A DNA stretch of 59,269 nucleotides, taken from Candidatus Corynebacterium avicola (GTDB taxonomy: Bacteria; Actinomycetota; Actinomycetes; Mycobacteriales; Mycobacteriaceae). Positions 8,318-16,419 of the stretch are shown here, one piece after another (position 1 is the stretch's first letter; each line of letters opens with the position of its first letter). The notes beneath the pieces are model-generated. The model was not told the DNA's origin, made no database searches, and saw only the letters and a program-made list of their open reading frames with translations. The translations under genes were made by a program, and so were the position numbers. The DNA lies in the NCBI GenBank assembly GCA_019114135.1, contig DXGC01000039.1, forward strand, positions 1 to 59,269, in the 5' to 3' direction.

Positions 8318-8769
8318 AGTCCCACCCACTCAGTCGATCCGTCGGTGTGCGCCTGTTCCTTCCAGATCGGCACATTCGCCTTCACCTGGGTGGCGAAGTC
8401 GGCGATGGCCTCGAAGGCCTCCCCTCGGTGGGCGGAAGCCACGACGACGAGGAAGGCCATGTCGCCGATGGTCAGCGCCCCGGTGCGGTGCTCGGCCCAC
8501 AGTCTGACCTGCGGGTACTTCTGCACCGTCTGCTCGGCGATCTGGGCCAGGACCTCGGCGGCGCTGGGGTGGTGGGTGTAGTCGAGGCTGGCGACTCCGG
8601 CGCCGTTGTCGTGGTCGCGGACGACACCCTCGAAGGTGACGACGGCGCCCATGGCGTCGGTGCCGGTGTCAGCCTTCGCCGCGGCGAGGTGCTCCTCCAA
8701 CGGCTCGGCGGAGATGGCGGTGTGGACGACCACGCCGGTCTGTTCGGCGACGTAGGCAGGGTCATTCAT
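8314..8769 (-). CDS. moaE: Molybdopterin synthase catalytic subunit MoaE
   Basis: 151 aa, typical length. Conserved features are GAVVTFEGVVRDHD, HRTGALTIGDMAFLVVVASAHR and the active-site Lys in VPIWKEQ. Together with MoaD it converts cyclic pyranopterin monophosphate to molybdopterin. It overlaps mogA by 8 bp upstream and the MoeB-like gene by 4 bp downstream, so the operon is tightly coupled. Its partner moaD is encoded separately at 11187 on the other strand. Confidence 0.95.
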   Translation of the reverse strand: MNDPAYVAEQTGVVVHTAISAEPLEEHLAAAKADTGTDAMGAVVTFEGVVRDHDNGAGVASLDYTHHPSAAEVLAQIAEQTVQKYPQVRLWAEHRTGALTIGDMAFLVVVASAHRGEAFEAIADFATQVKANVPIWKEQAHTDGSTEWVGL

Positions 8770-9271
8770 GGTCGCTCACCCCTTCCAGCTGGGCGATGAG
8801 GTGGTCGAGGACCGGGTCGAGCACGGCGATGCCGTCCTTCACCCCGCCGGCGGACCCGGGCAGCGTCATCACGAAAGAGCGTCCCACCACCCCGGCGACC
8901 CCGCCGGAGAGCAGCGCGGTGGGCACCCCGGCGTCGACGCCCTTCTGCCACACCGCGGCAACCAGGCCAGGAAGTTCGTGGTCGAGCAGCGGCCTCACGG
9001 TGGAGACGGTCCGGTCGGTGGGGCTGATGCCGGTGCCGCCGGTGGTCAGGACGATCCGGGGCAGGACCGGGTCGTCCAGCAGCTCCGGCAGGGCCGTGGG
9101 AATGTCGGCGTCGGCGATGACGGTGGCGTCGTCGACCTCGAGGCCGCGGGTGCACAGCCAGTCGACGAGGACGGGGCCGGTGCGGTCGGTGTAGTCGCCG
9201 GATGCTGCGCGGGTGGAGGCGACGATGACCAGTGCGCGGGTGTGGGCTGTGGTGTCGTTTGTCTCGGTCAT
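8762..9271 (-). CDS. mogA: Molybdopterin adenylyltransferase (MogA/MoaB family)
   Basis: 169 aa single-domain MoaB/Mog protein. The MPT-binding motif TTGGTGISPTDRT (about residues 75-88) and the C-terminal LPGSAGGVKDG are present. It adenylates molybdopterin before Mo insertion by MoeA. The ATG overlaps the stop of moaC as TGATG. MogA and MoaB cannot be told apart without an alignment. Confidence 0.92.
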   Translation of the reverse strand: MTETNDTTAHTRALVIVASTRAASGDYTDRTGPVLVDWLCTRGLEVDDATVIADADIPTALPELLDDPVLPRIVLTTGGTGISPTDRTVSTVRPLLDHELPGLVAAVWQKGVDAGVPTALLSGGVAGVVGRSFVMTLPGSAGGVKDGIAVLDPVLDHLIAQLEGVSDHE

Positions 9272-9843
9272 CAGCGCACATCCCAGTCGCCGGACTTGCC
9301 GCCGGATTTCGCGAGGACGCGGACGTCGTCGATGACGGCGTGCTTGTCGACGGCCTTGATCATGTCGTAGACGGTCAGCGCCGCGCTGGTCACCGCGGTC
9401 AGTGCCTCCATCTCGACACCTGTAACGCCGCGGGTCTTGACCGAGGCCTCGATGCGCACGGCGTCCTGCCTGCTGGAGGCTGGGTCCTCAGTGTCCCCAG
9501 TGTCCTCGCTGACCGCGTCCTCACGGGTGAAGTCGACGGTGATCTTGCCGAGCGGCAGCGGGTGACACAGCGGGATGATCTCCGGGGTCTTCTTCGCCCC
9601 CATGATCCCGGCGACGCGGGCGACGGGCAGGGCGTCACCTTTCGGAAGACCCTCGTGCTCACCGTCGGCGGGCGCGAAGATCATGTCGAGGACGTCCGGA
9701 CGGCTGATGACCCGCCCGGTGGCCACGGCGGTGCGGCTGGTCTCTTTCTTGGCGGTGACGTCGACCATGTGGGCCGAACCGTCCTCCCGCACGTGGGTGA
9801 GGTGGGCGCCGCCTGTGTTCCCTGCGTTCTCCGTGCTGCTCAT
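9271..9843 (-). CDS. moaC: Cyclic pyranopterin monophosphate synthase MoaC
   Basis: 190 aa from ATG 9843; longer versions of the frame lack family similarity. Signatures: [66 protein letters not shown]. It acts with MoaA on GTP in the first Moco step. A 20-residue acidic insertion ([20 protein letters not shown] region) enlarges it relative to the usual about 160 aa. It heads the moaC-mogA-moaE-moeB-PNPOx operon and has a leaderless-type promoter. Confidence 0.95.
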   Translation of the reverse strand: MSSTENAGNTGGAHLTHVREDGSAHMVDVTAKKETSRTAVATGRVISRPDVLDMIFAPADGEHEGLPKGDALPVARVAGIMGAKKTPEIIPLCHPLPLGKITVDFTREDAVSEDTGDTEDPASSRQDAVRIEASVKTRGVTGVEMEALTAVTSAALTVYDMIKAVDKHAVIDDVRVLAKSGGKSGDWDVR

Positions 9844-9858
9844 GGTTACCCAGGTTAC
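9844..9858 (-). promoter_or_regulatory. Leaderless-type promoter of the moaC operon
   Basis: On the minus strand TAACCT (9857-9852) is followed after 8 nt by ATG 9843. On the plus strand GGTTAC occurs twice (9844-9849, 9853-9858) as a direct repeat. There is no Shine-Dalgarno. Confidence 0.5.
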
Positions 9859-9871
9859 GCGGTATGGAGAG

Positions 9872-10218
9872 TCATCGATCGAGGTCCTCGACCTCCACCT
9901 CCCGCTGAGCGATGTCCATTGACTCATGGATAATTCCCAGTACATACAACGTCTCTTCATCTGCCCGGTACAGCAGTAGATGCCGCGGCGAAGTCACACG
10001 GTCACCAGTCACCCGGTCCCGACTTAGACGGAGATGCCAAGACCGTTTCCCCTCCCCAACTCGGGACGCTTTCGACGCCCGGGCTGATCCGGGTCTTCGG
10101 CTACGTCGTTGAGTGCTGTCGCAATCAAGCTCTTGTATCGCTCCATCGCGTCGGTCCCGAATCGATCCGCTGACCATTCGAGGAGGTCTCGGAGATCCTC
10201 TTTAGCCACCTGGGCCAT
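9872..10218 (-). pseudogene. ParE/RelE-type toxin, interrupted by a -1 frameshift
   Basis: The N-terminal half (MAQVAKEDLRDLLEWSADRFG...RKRPELG) reads from ATG 10218 and stops at TAA 10024-10026. The C-terminal half (KRSWHLRLSRDR ... [24 protein letters not shown]) continues in the -1 frame to a stop at 9872. Joined at about 10045-10051, the two give a normal-length (about 115 aa) ParE/RelE family mRNA interferase or gyrase poison with the usual RxWHLRL and LYVLGIIHE strands. As written the toxin is broken, by mutation, by a sequencing indel in a G-rich run, or only apparently because of programmed frameshifting. It lies 14 bp downstream of its antitoxin gene. Confidence 0.75.
10045..10051 (-). 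other. GGGAAAC slippery heptamer at the toxin frame junction
   Basis: On the minus strand the heptamer is phased G GGA AAC in the N-terminal frame, matching the X XXY YYZ rule. A -1 slip here leads directly into the frame encoding KRSWHLRL. The zero frame meets a stop 19-21 bp downstream. Confidence 0.45.
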
Positions 10219-10232
10219 ACGGACCTTCCGCG

Positions 10233-10520
10233 TCAGCGCGGGGTCCTCGCTTCGGTGACATCTCGAGCCAGGTCATCGACGAAGTCTCCGATCCCATCGA
10301 CTTCGATGTCGGTGTACCGCCCCTCCACCAGATCAAACTCTGCCGCATCGACATGCCTGCGCAGCGCTTCCAGCATTGCGAGATGTTCCTCGCGTTGCTT
10401 CTCCACGAGCCGCAGTCCCTCGCGGAGCACCTCACTGACGTTCTGGTACTCCCCCGACGCCACAAGTTCATCCACCAACTGCTTCTGGTGGTCGGTGATG
10501 ACGACATTCCGTGTGGGCAT
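10233..10520 (-). CDS. ParD-like ribbon-helix-helix antitoxin
   Basis: 95 aa from ATG 10520 with GGAGGAA as ribosome binding site. The N-terminal RHH DNA-binding segment is MPTRNVVITDHQKQLVDELVASGEYQNVSEVLREGLRLVE, typical of the CC2985/ParD family. The acidic C-terminal half (about 55-95) would wrap the toxin. It lies upstream of the interrupted toxin gene and is probably autorepressed through the palindrome in its promoter. The pair is inserted between moaC and moaD. Confidence 0.88.
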   Translation of the reverse strand: MPTRNVVITDHQKQLVDELVASGEYQNVSEVLREGLRLVEKQREEHLAMLEALRRHVDAAEFDLVEGRYTDIEVDGIGDFVDDLARDVTEARTPR

Positions 10521-10553
10521 GGTGTTCCTCCCTGCAGGATTCAACTTCCGTCC

Positions 10554-10586
10554 ACTATAGACAGCTATGGCATAATCTGCCATAGC
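10554..10586 (-). promoter_or_regulatory. Promoter and operator of the toxin-antitoxin operon
   Basis: TATAGT (-10, 10559-10554, minus strand) lies just downstream of a perfect inverted repeat GCTATGGCA-N5-TGCCATAGC (10564-10586), which covers the spacer and -35 area. This is the expected place for ParD autorepression. Confidence 0.6.
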
Positions 10587-10625
10587 ACGCAGGAGCCGCG
10601 AATCCCCCTGTTCAGCCGGCCCCAC

Positions 10626-11132
10626 CTACTCCGTCAGGTCCTTGAAGTACCGGGCCACCGGCCAGCGCCGGTACCCGTTGGCCTCGTACACAGCGCGGGC
10701 AGGCCCATGTCCGGGATCATCACCGGTCTCCACCATCACCATCCGCATCCCGGCGTCCCGGATCCGCTGGTGCGACCGCTCGAGGAGCACTGAGGCGATC
10801 CCCTGCCGCTGCACCTCCGGGTCCACGACGATGACATGCACCTCACCCATCGAGTCCTCGGCATGGATCCGGGTGACCACCCACCCGACGACCAGTCCGT
10901 CCAGAATCGCCACGTCGACGAGCTCGGGCGCCTCGTCCACCACCTGCGCGAGGTCCTCCCGCTGCCTTGTCTCCCACCCCTCCGGCCAGAAGTTGTCGTA
11001 GACGAACCGCGGCACCGCGCCCCGCAGCTCCTCGAAGACCGGCGCCCAGGAGCGCAGGGCCAGCTCCAGCATCTCCTCCCGGTGCGTCGGTTCGTAGTCG
11101 ACGACGGTCACGGCGGCGCGCTGATCAGTCAT
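10626..11132 (-). CDS. GNAT-family N-acetyltransferase
   Basis: 168 aa from ATG 11132. The GNAT core is seen in EVHVIVVDPEVQRQGIASVLLERS (acetyl-CoA loop Q-R-Q-G-I-A) and the C-terminal ARAVYEANGYRRWPVARYFK. Divergent from moaD. The substrate is unknown and no link to Moco synthesis is evident. Confidence 0.85.
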   Translation of the reverse strand: MTDQRAAVTVVDYEPTHREEMLELALRSWAPVFEELRGAVPRFVYDNFWPEGWETRQREDLAQVVDEAPELVDVAILDGLVVGWVVTRIHAEDSMGEVHVIVVDPEVQRQGIASVLLERSHQRIRDAGMRMVMVETGDDPGHGPARAVYEANGYRRWPVARYFKDLTE

Positions 11133-11139
11133 GGTGTGC

Positions 11140-11179
11140 AGCCTATCGGCGAAACCTCTCCACGCGCGCCGCCTACACT
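11140..11179. promoter_or_regulatory. Divergent leaderless-type promoters of GNAT gene and moaD
   Basis: Minus strand: TAGGCT (11145-11140), 7 nt, then ATG 11132. Plus strand: TACACT (11174-11179), 7 nt, then ATG 11187. Neither start has a Shine-Dalgarno. The two promoters face away from each other within 54 bp. Confidence 0.55.
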
Positions 11180-11186
11180 GGGACGC

Positions 11187-11459
11187 ATGGTTGAGATCCA
11201 CTACTTCGCCGCCGCGCGAGCCGCCCGCGGCGTGGCCCAGGAGACGCTGCCGGACCCCGGGAGCACTCTTGCTGACCTGCTGGGATCCCTCGGCACCGCG
11301 CACACCGACACCACCGCCGGCGGGACGACGCTGGCCCAGGTCTTTGAGCGCTGCGGCTTCCTCATCGACGGTCGCACCGTCACGCATGCCGACGCCACCA
11401 CCACACCCCTCGACGGGGTGCAGCGCGTGGACGTCCTTCCCCCGTTCGCAGGGGGATGA
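11187..11459 (+). CDS. moaD: Molybdopterin synthase sulfur carrier subunit MoaD
   Basis: 90-aa ubiquitin-like protein beginning MVEIHYFAAARAARG and ending in the essential Gly-Gly (PPFAGG), the site of adenylation and thiocarboxylation. It pairs with MoaE (8314-8769). The stop overlaps the ATG of the mobA::moeA fusion (ATGA). Confidence 0.93.
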   Translation: MVEIHYFAAARAARGVAQETLPDPGSTLADLLGSLGTAHTDTTAGGTTLAQVFERCGFLIDGRTVTHADATTTPLDGVQRVDVLPPFAGG

Positions 11460-13318
11460 CGGTGACCATCCACGCGATCATCCTCGCCGGCGGTGCCGGC
11501 TCCCGGCTGGCGGAGTCCGCCCCCGCGGACACCCCGGCCAAGCCGCTTCTCGCAGGACGCGACGGGGTGCGGTTGATCGACCGCGTTCTGGACGCCGCTG
11601 CCGCTTCTGCCGCGCAGGACGCTGCGTCCACCGGCGTCCGCGTCGTCGTCGCCGGGGAGATGGACCTGCCGGAGGATGTCGTCCGGCTGCGCGAGGACCC
11701 GCCACTGTCCGGTCCGGCCGCCGCAGTCGCCACCGGTGCTCGGGCCCTGGCGGCACGCGAGGACACCGCGGACGAGGACCTGATCCTGCTTCTCGCCGCG
11801 GACCTGCTGGATCCGGCGCCGGGGATAGCGGCGCTCGTCGCCGGCTTTCGGGAGGCTGCCGACGACACCGCCGGCGTGATCGGCACGGTCGCCGGACGAC
11901 GCCAGCCGCTGATGTCCGTCGTGACTCTCGGCGCACTGTCGGAGGCCGTCGGTGAGGACTCCTTCGCCGACGCCCCGATGATGCGCCTGCTGCACCGCAT
12001 CCCGATGGCCGAGGTTGAGCTGCCCGAGGTTGCCGCCGCCGACGTGGACACGTGGGACGACTGGACCGAACACCTCAGCCACCAGCCGGTGACCTGGCAG
12101 GACGCCCGCTCCCGCATCGCCGACACGGTCGCCGCCATCGTGGCGCGCACCGGACGCAACGAGGAAGACAACGGAGCGTCCCACACCCCGGCGCCCGGCG
12201 ACGTACTCGCCCAGGACGTCCTCTCCCCCATCCCCGTGCCGCACTACACCTCCTCGGCGATGGACGGCTTCGCGGTGAGCGGGGCCGGACCATGGACGCT
12301 GCTGGCGTCGACGCCGACCAACGCCCGCGGGCGCAACCTGCACAGCACAGGCGGCACCCTGGAGCCCGGTCAGGCGCTGCCGATCCTCACCGGCTCACTG
12401 ATCCCCGAGGGCACCACCGCCGTCGTGCGCTCGGAGAACGCTGAGATCACCGACGACACCCTGCAGGCCGAGACCCCGGAGGACGGCCGTGACATTCGCC
12501 CGTCCGGCCAGGAGTGGGAAGCCGGCGCCGTCCTGGTGAGCGCCGGCACCCGCCTGACCCCGCGTCATGTGGCGATGCTCTCCGCCTGCGGGGTCGACAC
12601 CGTCGAGGTGCGCCAGGCCCCCAGCGTGGCGTGCGCCTTCACCGGAAACGAGGTCATCGACGATGGCGTGCCCGGCCCTGGCGAGGTCCGCGATGCCTTC
12701 AGCGCCTCCTTCCCCGCCCTGCTGTCCGGCTGGGGTGCGGAGGTGACCGTCGCCGACCGGTTGCCGGACGACCCGGTCGCCGTGGAGGACTGGCTGCGCC
12801 GGCCGGACGTGCAGGCCGCCGACATCGTGGTGATGACCGGTGGTTCAGGACGCTCCACCCAGGACTTCGCGCGCCGTTTCATCAGTCGTGTGGCCGAGGA
12901 GGTTCTCGCCGAGGAGGTGGCGTGCCAGCCCGGGCATCCCACACTGATCACCCGGCGCGCCGACCAGTTGATCATCGGGGTGCCGGGCAATCCCTTCGCC
13001 GCGCATGTCGCCCTGCACTCCTTCATCGCACCGGCGGTGGCGATGTTCTGCGGCACGGCTTCAGATGACGCCGCCCGTGCTGCGGTGGCACTCCACCCAG
13101 CGACCGTCGCCGAATCCGGTCACGTCGGTGCCCTGCATCGGGACCGGGTGCGGCTGATGCCCGCCACCCTGGGTGAGAACGACGGGCAGACCACGGTCTC
13201 CCCGGTGCCCGGCTCTCATTCCCACATGCTCAGTGGCTATGCCGCGGCGGACGTGCTCATCATCGTCCCGCGCGAGGGTGTGGACCCCGGCGACCGGGTG
13301 CAGTATCTGCCGCTGTAG
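11456..13318 (+). CDS. MobA-MoeA fusion: Moco guanylyltransferase-like plus Mo-insertase-like
   Basis: 620 aa, two domains. Residues about 1-215 are a MobA-type nucleotidyltransferase starting HAIILAGGAGSRLAES, with the loop followed by AKPLL instead of the canonical RMGxDK. Residues about 230-620 are MoeA-like, with PHYTSSAMDGFAV (about 260) and PGNPFAAHVALHSF (about 509). The MoeA catalytic loop, normally (S/T)GGxSxGxxD, reads TGGSGRSTQDF (about 460), so Mo insertion may be lost or altered. A second, more canonical MoeA is encoded at 17242-18537. It is coupled to moaD by ATGA overlap. A divided role (one MoeA for insertion, this one for nucleotide transfer or dinucleotide formation) is inference. 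Confidence 0.87.
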   Translation: MTVTIHAIILAGGAGSRLAESAPADTPAKPLLAGRDGVRLIDRVLDAAAASAAQDAASTGVRVVVAGEMDLPEDVVRLREDPPLSGPAAAVATGARALAAREDTADEDLILLLAADLLDPAPGIAALVAGFREAADDTAGVIGTVAGRRQPLMSVVTLGALSEAVGEDSFADAPMMRLLHRIPMAEVELPEVAAADVDTWDDWTEHLSHQPVTWQDARSRIADTVAAIVARTGRNEEDNGASHTPAPGDVLAQDVLSPIPVPHYTSSAMDGFAVSGAGPWTLLASTPTNARGRNLHSTGGTLEPGQALPILTGSLIPEGTTAVVRSENAEITDDTLQAETPEDGRDIRPSGQEWEAGAVLVSAGTRLTPRHVAMLSACGVDTVEVRQAPSVACAFTGNEVIDDGVPGPGEVRDAFSASFPALLSGWGAEVTVADRLPDDPVAVEDWLRRPDVQAADIVVMTGGSGRSTQDFARRFISRVAEEVLAEEVACQPGHPTLITRRADQLIIGVPGNPFAAHVALHSFIAPAVAMFCGTASDDAARAAVALHPATVAESGHVGALHRDRVRLMPATLGENDGQTTVSPVPGSHSHMLSGYAAADVLIIVPREGVDPGDRVQYLPL

Positions 13319-13345
13319 GACGGTCTTCCCCTGCCCTGTCCGACA

Positions 13346-13397
13346 GGTGGGGTGAATCGATGGTTTTCCGCGTGGATCCCCGGCGATTCGTCCCACC
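13346..13397. repeat. Dispersed palindromic element, copy 1
   Basis: Imperfect inverted repeat with arms GGTGGGGTGAATCGATGG (13346-13363) and CCGGCGATTCGTCCCACC (13380-13397). The right half matches the element at 17153-17204 at 23 of 25 positions. It sits 27 bp after the mobA::moeA stop, in front of the convergent SMR gene. No T-tract follows. Confidence 0.75.
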
Positions 13398-13420
13398 TTT
13401 CGTACACCAGCAACACCCTC

Positions 13421-13741
13421 CTACACGCTGCCCATCTCGATGAACAGGACCCCGCCCATGATCAGGACGATACCGCAGGTCATCATGAAGGTCAGCGCCT
13501 CCTTGAACAGCACCCGACTGATGACCGCGGTGACGGCTACGCCAGTGGCCGACCAGATGCCGTAGGCCACGCCGAGCTCCATCCCGTGGCTCAGCGTGGC
13601 GGCCAGCGCCATGAAAGAGAGCAGGTAGCCGACGACGACCGGCAGGTACCAGAGTCTTGACCCGGAGACCGACATCCGCAAGGACACGGTGGCCACGACC
13701 TCAAGGACGATGGCGGAGACGAGGAATGCCCAGGCCATCAC
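13421..13741 (-). CDS. Small multidrug resistance (SMR) family transporter, subunit 2
   Basis: 106 aa with four predicted transmembrane helices and the membrane-embedded Glu14 (AIVLE) that couples proton and substrate binding. LGVAYGIWSATGVAVTAVISRVLFKE is the family signature. The start overlaps the stop of the upstream SMR gene (4 bp). A pair of SMR genes in one operon suggests a heterodimeric efflux pump like EbrAB or YkkCD. Confidence 0.9.
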   Translation of the reverse strand: MMAWAFLVSAIVLEVVATVSLRMSVSGSRLWYLPVVVGYLLSFMALAATLSHGMELGVAYGIWSATGVAVTAVISRVLFKEALTFMMTCGIVLIMGGVLFIEMGSV

Positions 13742-14136
13742 GCCTCACCCCGCAGCGGTTCCTCCGCAGGGAGCGGGGTGGGACGCTGCGCCTGCCGCGC
13801 GTACTGCTGCTGAGCGGCCTTCTGTGAGCCGATCTCGACGAGCAGGACGCCGCCGATGACCAGCACGATGCCGGCGGATTTCATCAGGTTCATCGACTCA
13901 CCGAAGATCAGCGAGCTGAGTATCGAGGTCAACGCCACCCCGGACGCAGCCCAGATACCGTAGGCCACGCCCAGCGCCATGCCACCTCGCAGTGTCCGGG
14001 AAAGCATGAAGAAGGACATCAGGTAGCCGAGGACGACCACCACGTACCAGGCCGGGTTGTCCATCGCTGCCTTCAGCGACAATGATGCGGCGACCTCGGA
14101 GACGATCGCGGCCACCAAGGTCATCCATACGGTCAT
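13738..14136 (-). CDS. SMR family transporter, subunit 1
   Basis: 132 aa with four transmembrane helices, conserved Glu14 (AIVSE) and LGVAYGIWAASGVALTSILSSLIFGE. An extra hydrophilic C-terminal tail of about 25 residues (QQQYARQAQ...) is absent in subunit 2. It overlaps tetR upstream (ATGA) and subunit 2 downstream. The likely role is efflux of cationic biocides or guanidinium-like compounds; substrates are not predictable. Confidence 0.9.
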   Translation of the reverse strand: MTVWMTLVAAIVSEVAASLSLKAAMDNPAWYVVVVLGYLMSFFMLSRTLRGGMALGVAYGIWAASGVALTSILSSLIFGESMNLMKSAGIVLVIGGVLLVEIGSQKAAQQQYARQAQRPTPLPAEEPLRGEA

Positions 14137-14789
14137 GGGACGGTCTCCTTCCGATCGTCAGAGTGGTCGAGGTCGTCGAGCATCTCCCGGGCGAGAACGA
14201 GGACGTCCGCCCGTGCCCCCTTGCCGGGGTCGAGGACGCCGGTGGCGGACGCCAGCCACGCCCCGTCGGCCATCAGTCGCACAGCATGGAGACGGGTGGC
14301 GACCTCAACGTCGAGTCCGTCGTAGGTCGCGCTGACCGATGCAGAGTCCGGTTCCTTCTCAGCGGCAGGGGACAGCCCGACCCAGGGAGCGATGCGCTCA
14401 CCCCAGCGGGCGGTCAACGCGGGGCGGAGGCGGGGGTCGGCGAGCATGACGATGTCGGAGTTCTCGAACTCGGTGCCCAATGTGAACTCCGCGTAGGCAC
14501 GGATCCTGTCGACCGGTCCGGCCTCCTCCAACGGTCCCCCGAGGGCGGCGATGAGCTGTTCCTCCCAACGGTCCACCACATGGTCGACCAGGGCGAGCAT
14601 CAGCGCTTCCTTCGTCGGGAAGTGGTACATCAGGCCGGGTTTGGTGACACCGGCCTGCTTCGCCGCCGAGTCCAGTGACACGGACCCCTTGCCGCTCCCG
14701 TCGACCGCGTCGTTGAGCAGGGCCAGGGCGCCGTCGAGGATGCGGTCCCTGGTCTGGTCGTGCTCTTGAGTATCGGTATGGTCCTTCAC
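14133..14789 (-). CDS. TetR-family repressor of the SMR operon
   Basis: 218 aa from GTG 14789. An open-frame extension to TTG 14807 runs through the operator and is less likely. The N-terminal HTH (about 12-60) includes SLDSAAKQAGVTKPGLMYHFPTKEALM. The C-terminal ligand domain is of the TetR_C type with a longer helix bundle. It is first in the tetR-smr-smr operon, coupled by ATGA overlap, so it most likely represses its own operon and is released by a pump substrate. Confidence 0.88.
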   Translation of the reverse strand: MKDHTDTQEHDQTRDRILDGALALLNDAVDGSGKGSVSLDSAAKQAGVTKPGLMYHFPTKEALMLALVDHVVDRWEEQLIAALGGPLEEAGPVDRIRAYAEFTLGTEFENSDIVMLADPRLRPALTARWGERIAPWVGLSPAAEKEPDSASVSATYDGLDVEVATRLHAVRLMADGAWLASATGVLDPGKGARADVLVLAREMLDDLDHSDDRKETVP

Positions 14790-14797
14790 GAACGACG

Positions 14798-14827
14798 ACT
14801 TTACCAACCGGAAGGTAAAGCTGTCAC
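14798..14827 (-). promoter_or_regulatory. tetR-smr promoter with TetR operator
   Basis: Inverted repeat CTTTACC-N8-GGTAAAG (14799-14820) covers the spacer and -10 of a promoter read on the minus strand: GTGACA (14827-14822), 18-bp spacer, TAAAGT (14803-14798), then 8 nt to GTG 14789. The -35 overlaps the 3' end of the preceding efflux gene. Confidence 0.65.
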
Positions 14828-16413
14828 GCTACCGCGTCCTCGGCAGCCTCCGTGTCCTCGATGTCCTCCATTCGGATGCGGCGAAGCACCACGCTGACGA
14901 CCACAGCGGTCACCGCGAGCAGTACCGCACCGACCGCGGCCGTGGTGGCGATGCCGGCGGTGTAGGCGGAGGTGGCGACATCGTGCACGAGGTCAGCCAG
15001 GTCGTCCGGAAGGTTCCCGGCGACGGCCAGAGCCTCGCCGAGGGTGTCGCCGGACGCAGCGGACACCTCGGCGGGGACGTCGGCAGGAAGCTCATCGCCC
15101 ATCCGACGCTGGTAGACGGCGGTGGCGATACTGCCCAGCACGGCGATCCCGAGCGCACCTCCGAACTCCGTGCCGGTCTCGTTCAGGGACGCGGCCGCAC
15201 CGGCCTTCTGTGGCGGCGCACTACTGACCACGATGTTGTAGGCCAGGGTGATCGCCAGTCCCATGCCGACACCGAGCACGCTGTACGGCGCGAGGACGCC
15301 GAGCACCGAGTCATCGGCCTCCAGCCTGGTGAGCAGGGCGAAGCCCAGGGCGGACAACCCCAGTCCCGCACCGATCACGTAACCGGGCCGCACCCACCGG
15401 ACGATGAGCGTACCGACGGCGATGCCGACCATGGTCATCGCGATCATCGGCACCATCCACAGTGCGGCGATGAACGACCGGTAGCCCAGCACCAGCTGCA
15501 GATGCTGGACCACCAGCATGCCGACCCCCGCCGAGGCGACGGCCAGGAGCGTGTTGGCGCCGATGGCCGCGGAGAACTCGGGGCGTCCGAACAGAGACAG
15601 GTCGATCATCGGGTGAGCCGTCGTGCGCTGGCGGTGGATGAACAACCAGCCGAAGACCAGCCCGATGAGCAGGGAGGCGATCGGGGCCACACCCACACCG
15701 TCATCGAGGCCGTCCTCGGCGATCTTCTTCAGACCCCAGATGACCGGCAGGATCGTCGCCATCGACAGCGCCGCGCTGAGCAGATCGAAGCGTCCGGGCG
15801 ACGGATCCGAGTGCTCCGGGAGCAGGATCGGCGCGAGGACCAGCAGCAGCACCATCACCGGCAGGTTGATCAGGAAGACCGAACCCCACCAGAAGTGCTC
15901 GACGAGCAGTCCACCGACCATCGCGCCGATCGGCTGGCCCGCGCCGAAGGCCGCAGCCCACACACCGACGGCGGTGCGACGTTGGGCGTCGTCGTGGAAC
16001 ATGTTGCGGATCAGGGCGAGGGTGGACGGCGCGAGCGTCGCACCTCCGACGCCGAGCAGCGCCCGGGCGATGATGAGCATCTCCGGGGTCGTCGACACCG
16101 CCGCGAGCAGGGAGGCCGCACCGAAAGCGGCCGCACCGAGCATCAGCAGGCGTCGGCGTCCGATCCGGTCACCGAGAGTGCCCATGGTGATCAGCAGTCC
16201 GGCGAGCAGGAAGCCGTAGATGTCCATGATCCACAGCAGTTGACTACCGCTGGGGATCAGGTCGGCGCTGATGCCGGGGACCGCCATGAACAGGACGGAC
16301 AGGTCCATGGAGACCAGGAGCGCGGGGACGGTGAGCACGGCGAGGCCGATCCATTCACGCGCCGTGGCCCGGGGCAGGGTCGGGTTGGTCGTGGTCTGAG
16401 CTGTCGTACCCAT
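14824..16413 (-). CDS. DHA2-family MFS multidrug transporter (SmvA/QacA/LfrA-like, 14 TM)
   Basis: 529 aa. MFS motif A-like GTLGDRIGRRRLLMLGA follows TM2, and motif C-like GAGQPIGAMVGGLL in TM5 marks a drug:H+ antiporter. The VSMDLSVLFMAVPGI start and 14 hydrophobic segments match the SmvA/QacA/LfrA group. Divergently transcribed from a TetR regulator at 16534, whose operator candidates overlap this gene's promoter. Substrates such as quaternary ammonium compounds are an inference from the family. Confidence 0.92.
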   Translation of the reverse strand: MGTTAQTTTNPTLPRATAREWIGLAVLTVPALLVSMDLSVLFMAVPGISADLIPSGSQLLWIMDIYGFLLAGLLITMGTLGDRIGRRRLLMLGAAAFGAASLLAAVSTTPEMLIIARALLGVGGATLAPSTLALIRNMFHDDAQRRTAVGVWAAAFGAGQPIGAMVGGLLVEHFWWGSVFLINLPVMVLLLVLAPILLPEHSDPSPGRFDLLSAALSMATILPVIWGLKKIAEDGLDDGVGVAPIASLLIGLVFGWLFIHRQRTTAHPMIDLSLFGRPEFSAAIGANTLLAVASAGVGMLVVQHLQLVLGYRSFIAALWMVPMIAMTMVGIAVGTLIVRWVRPGYVIGAGLGLSALGFALLTRLEADDSVLGVLAPYSVLGVGMGLAITLAYNIVVSSAPPQKAGAAASLNETGTEFGGALGIAVLGSIATAVYQRRMGDELPADVPAEVSAASGDTLGEALAVAGNLPDDLADLVHDVATSAYTAGIATTAAVGAVLLAVTAVVVSVVLRRIRMEDIEDTEAAEDAVA

Positions 16414-16419
16414 GCCCCA

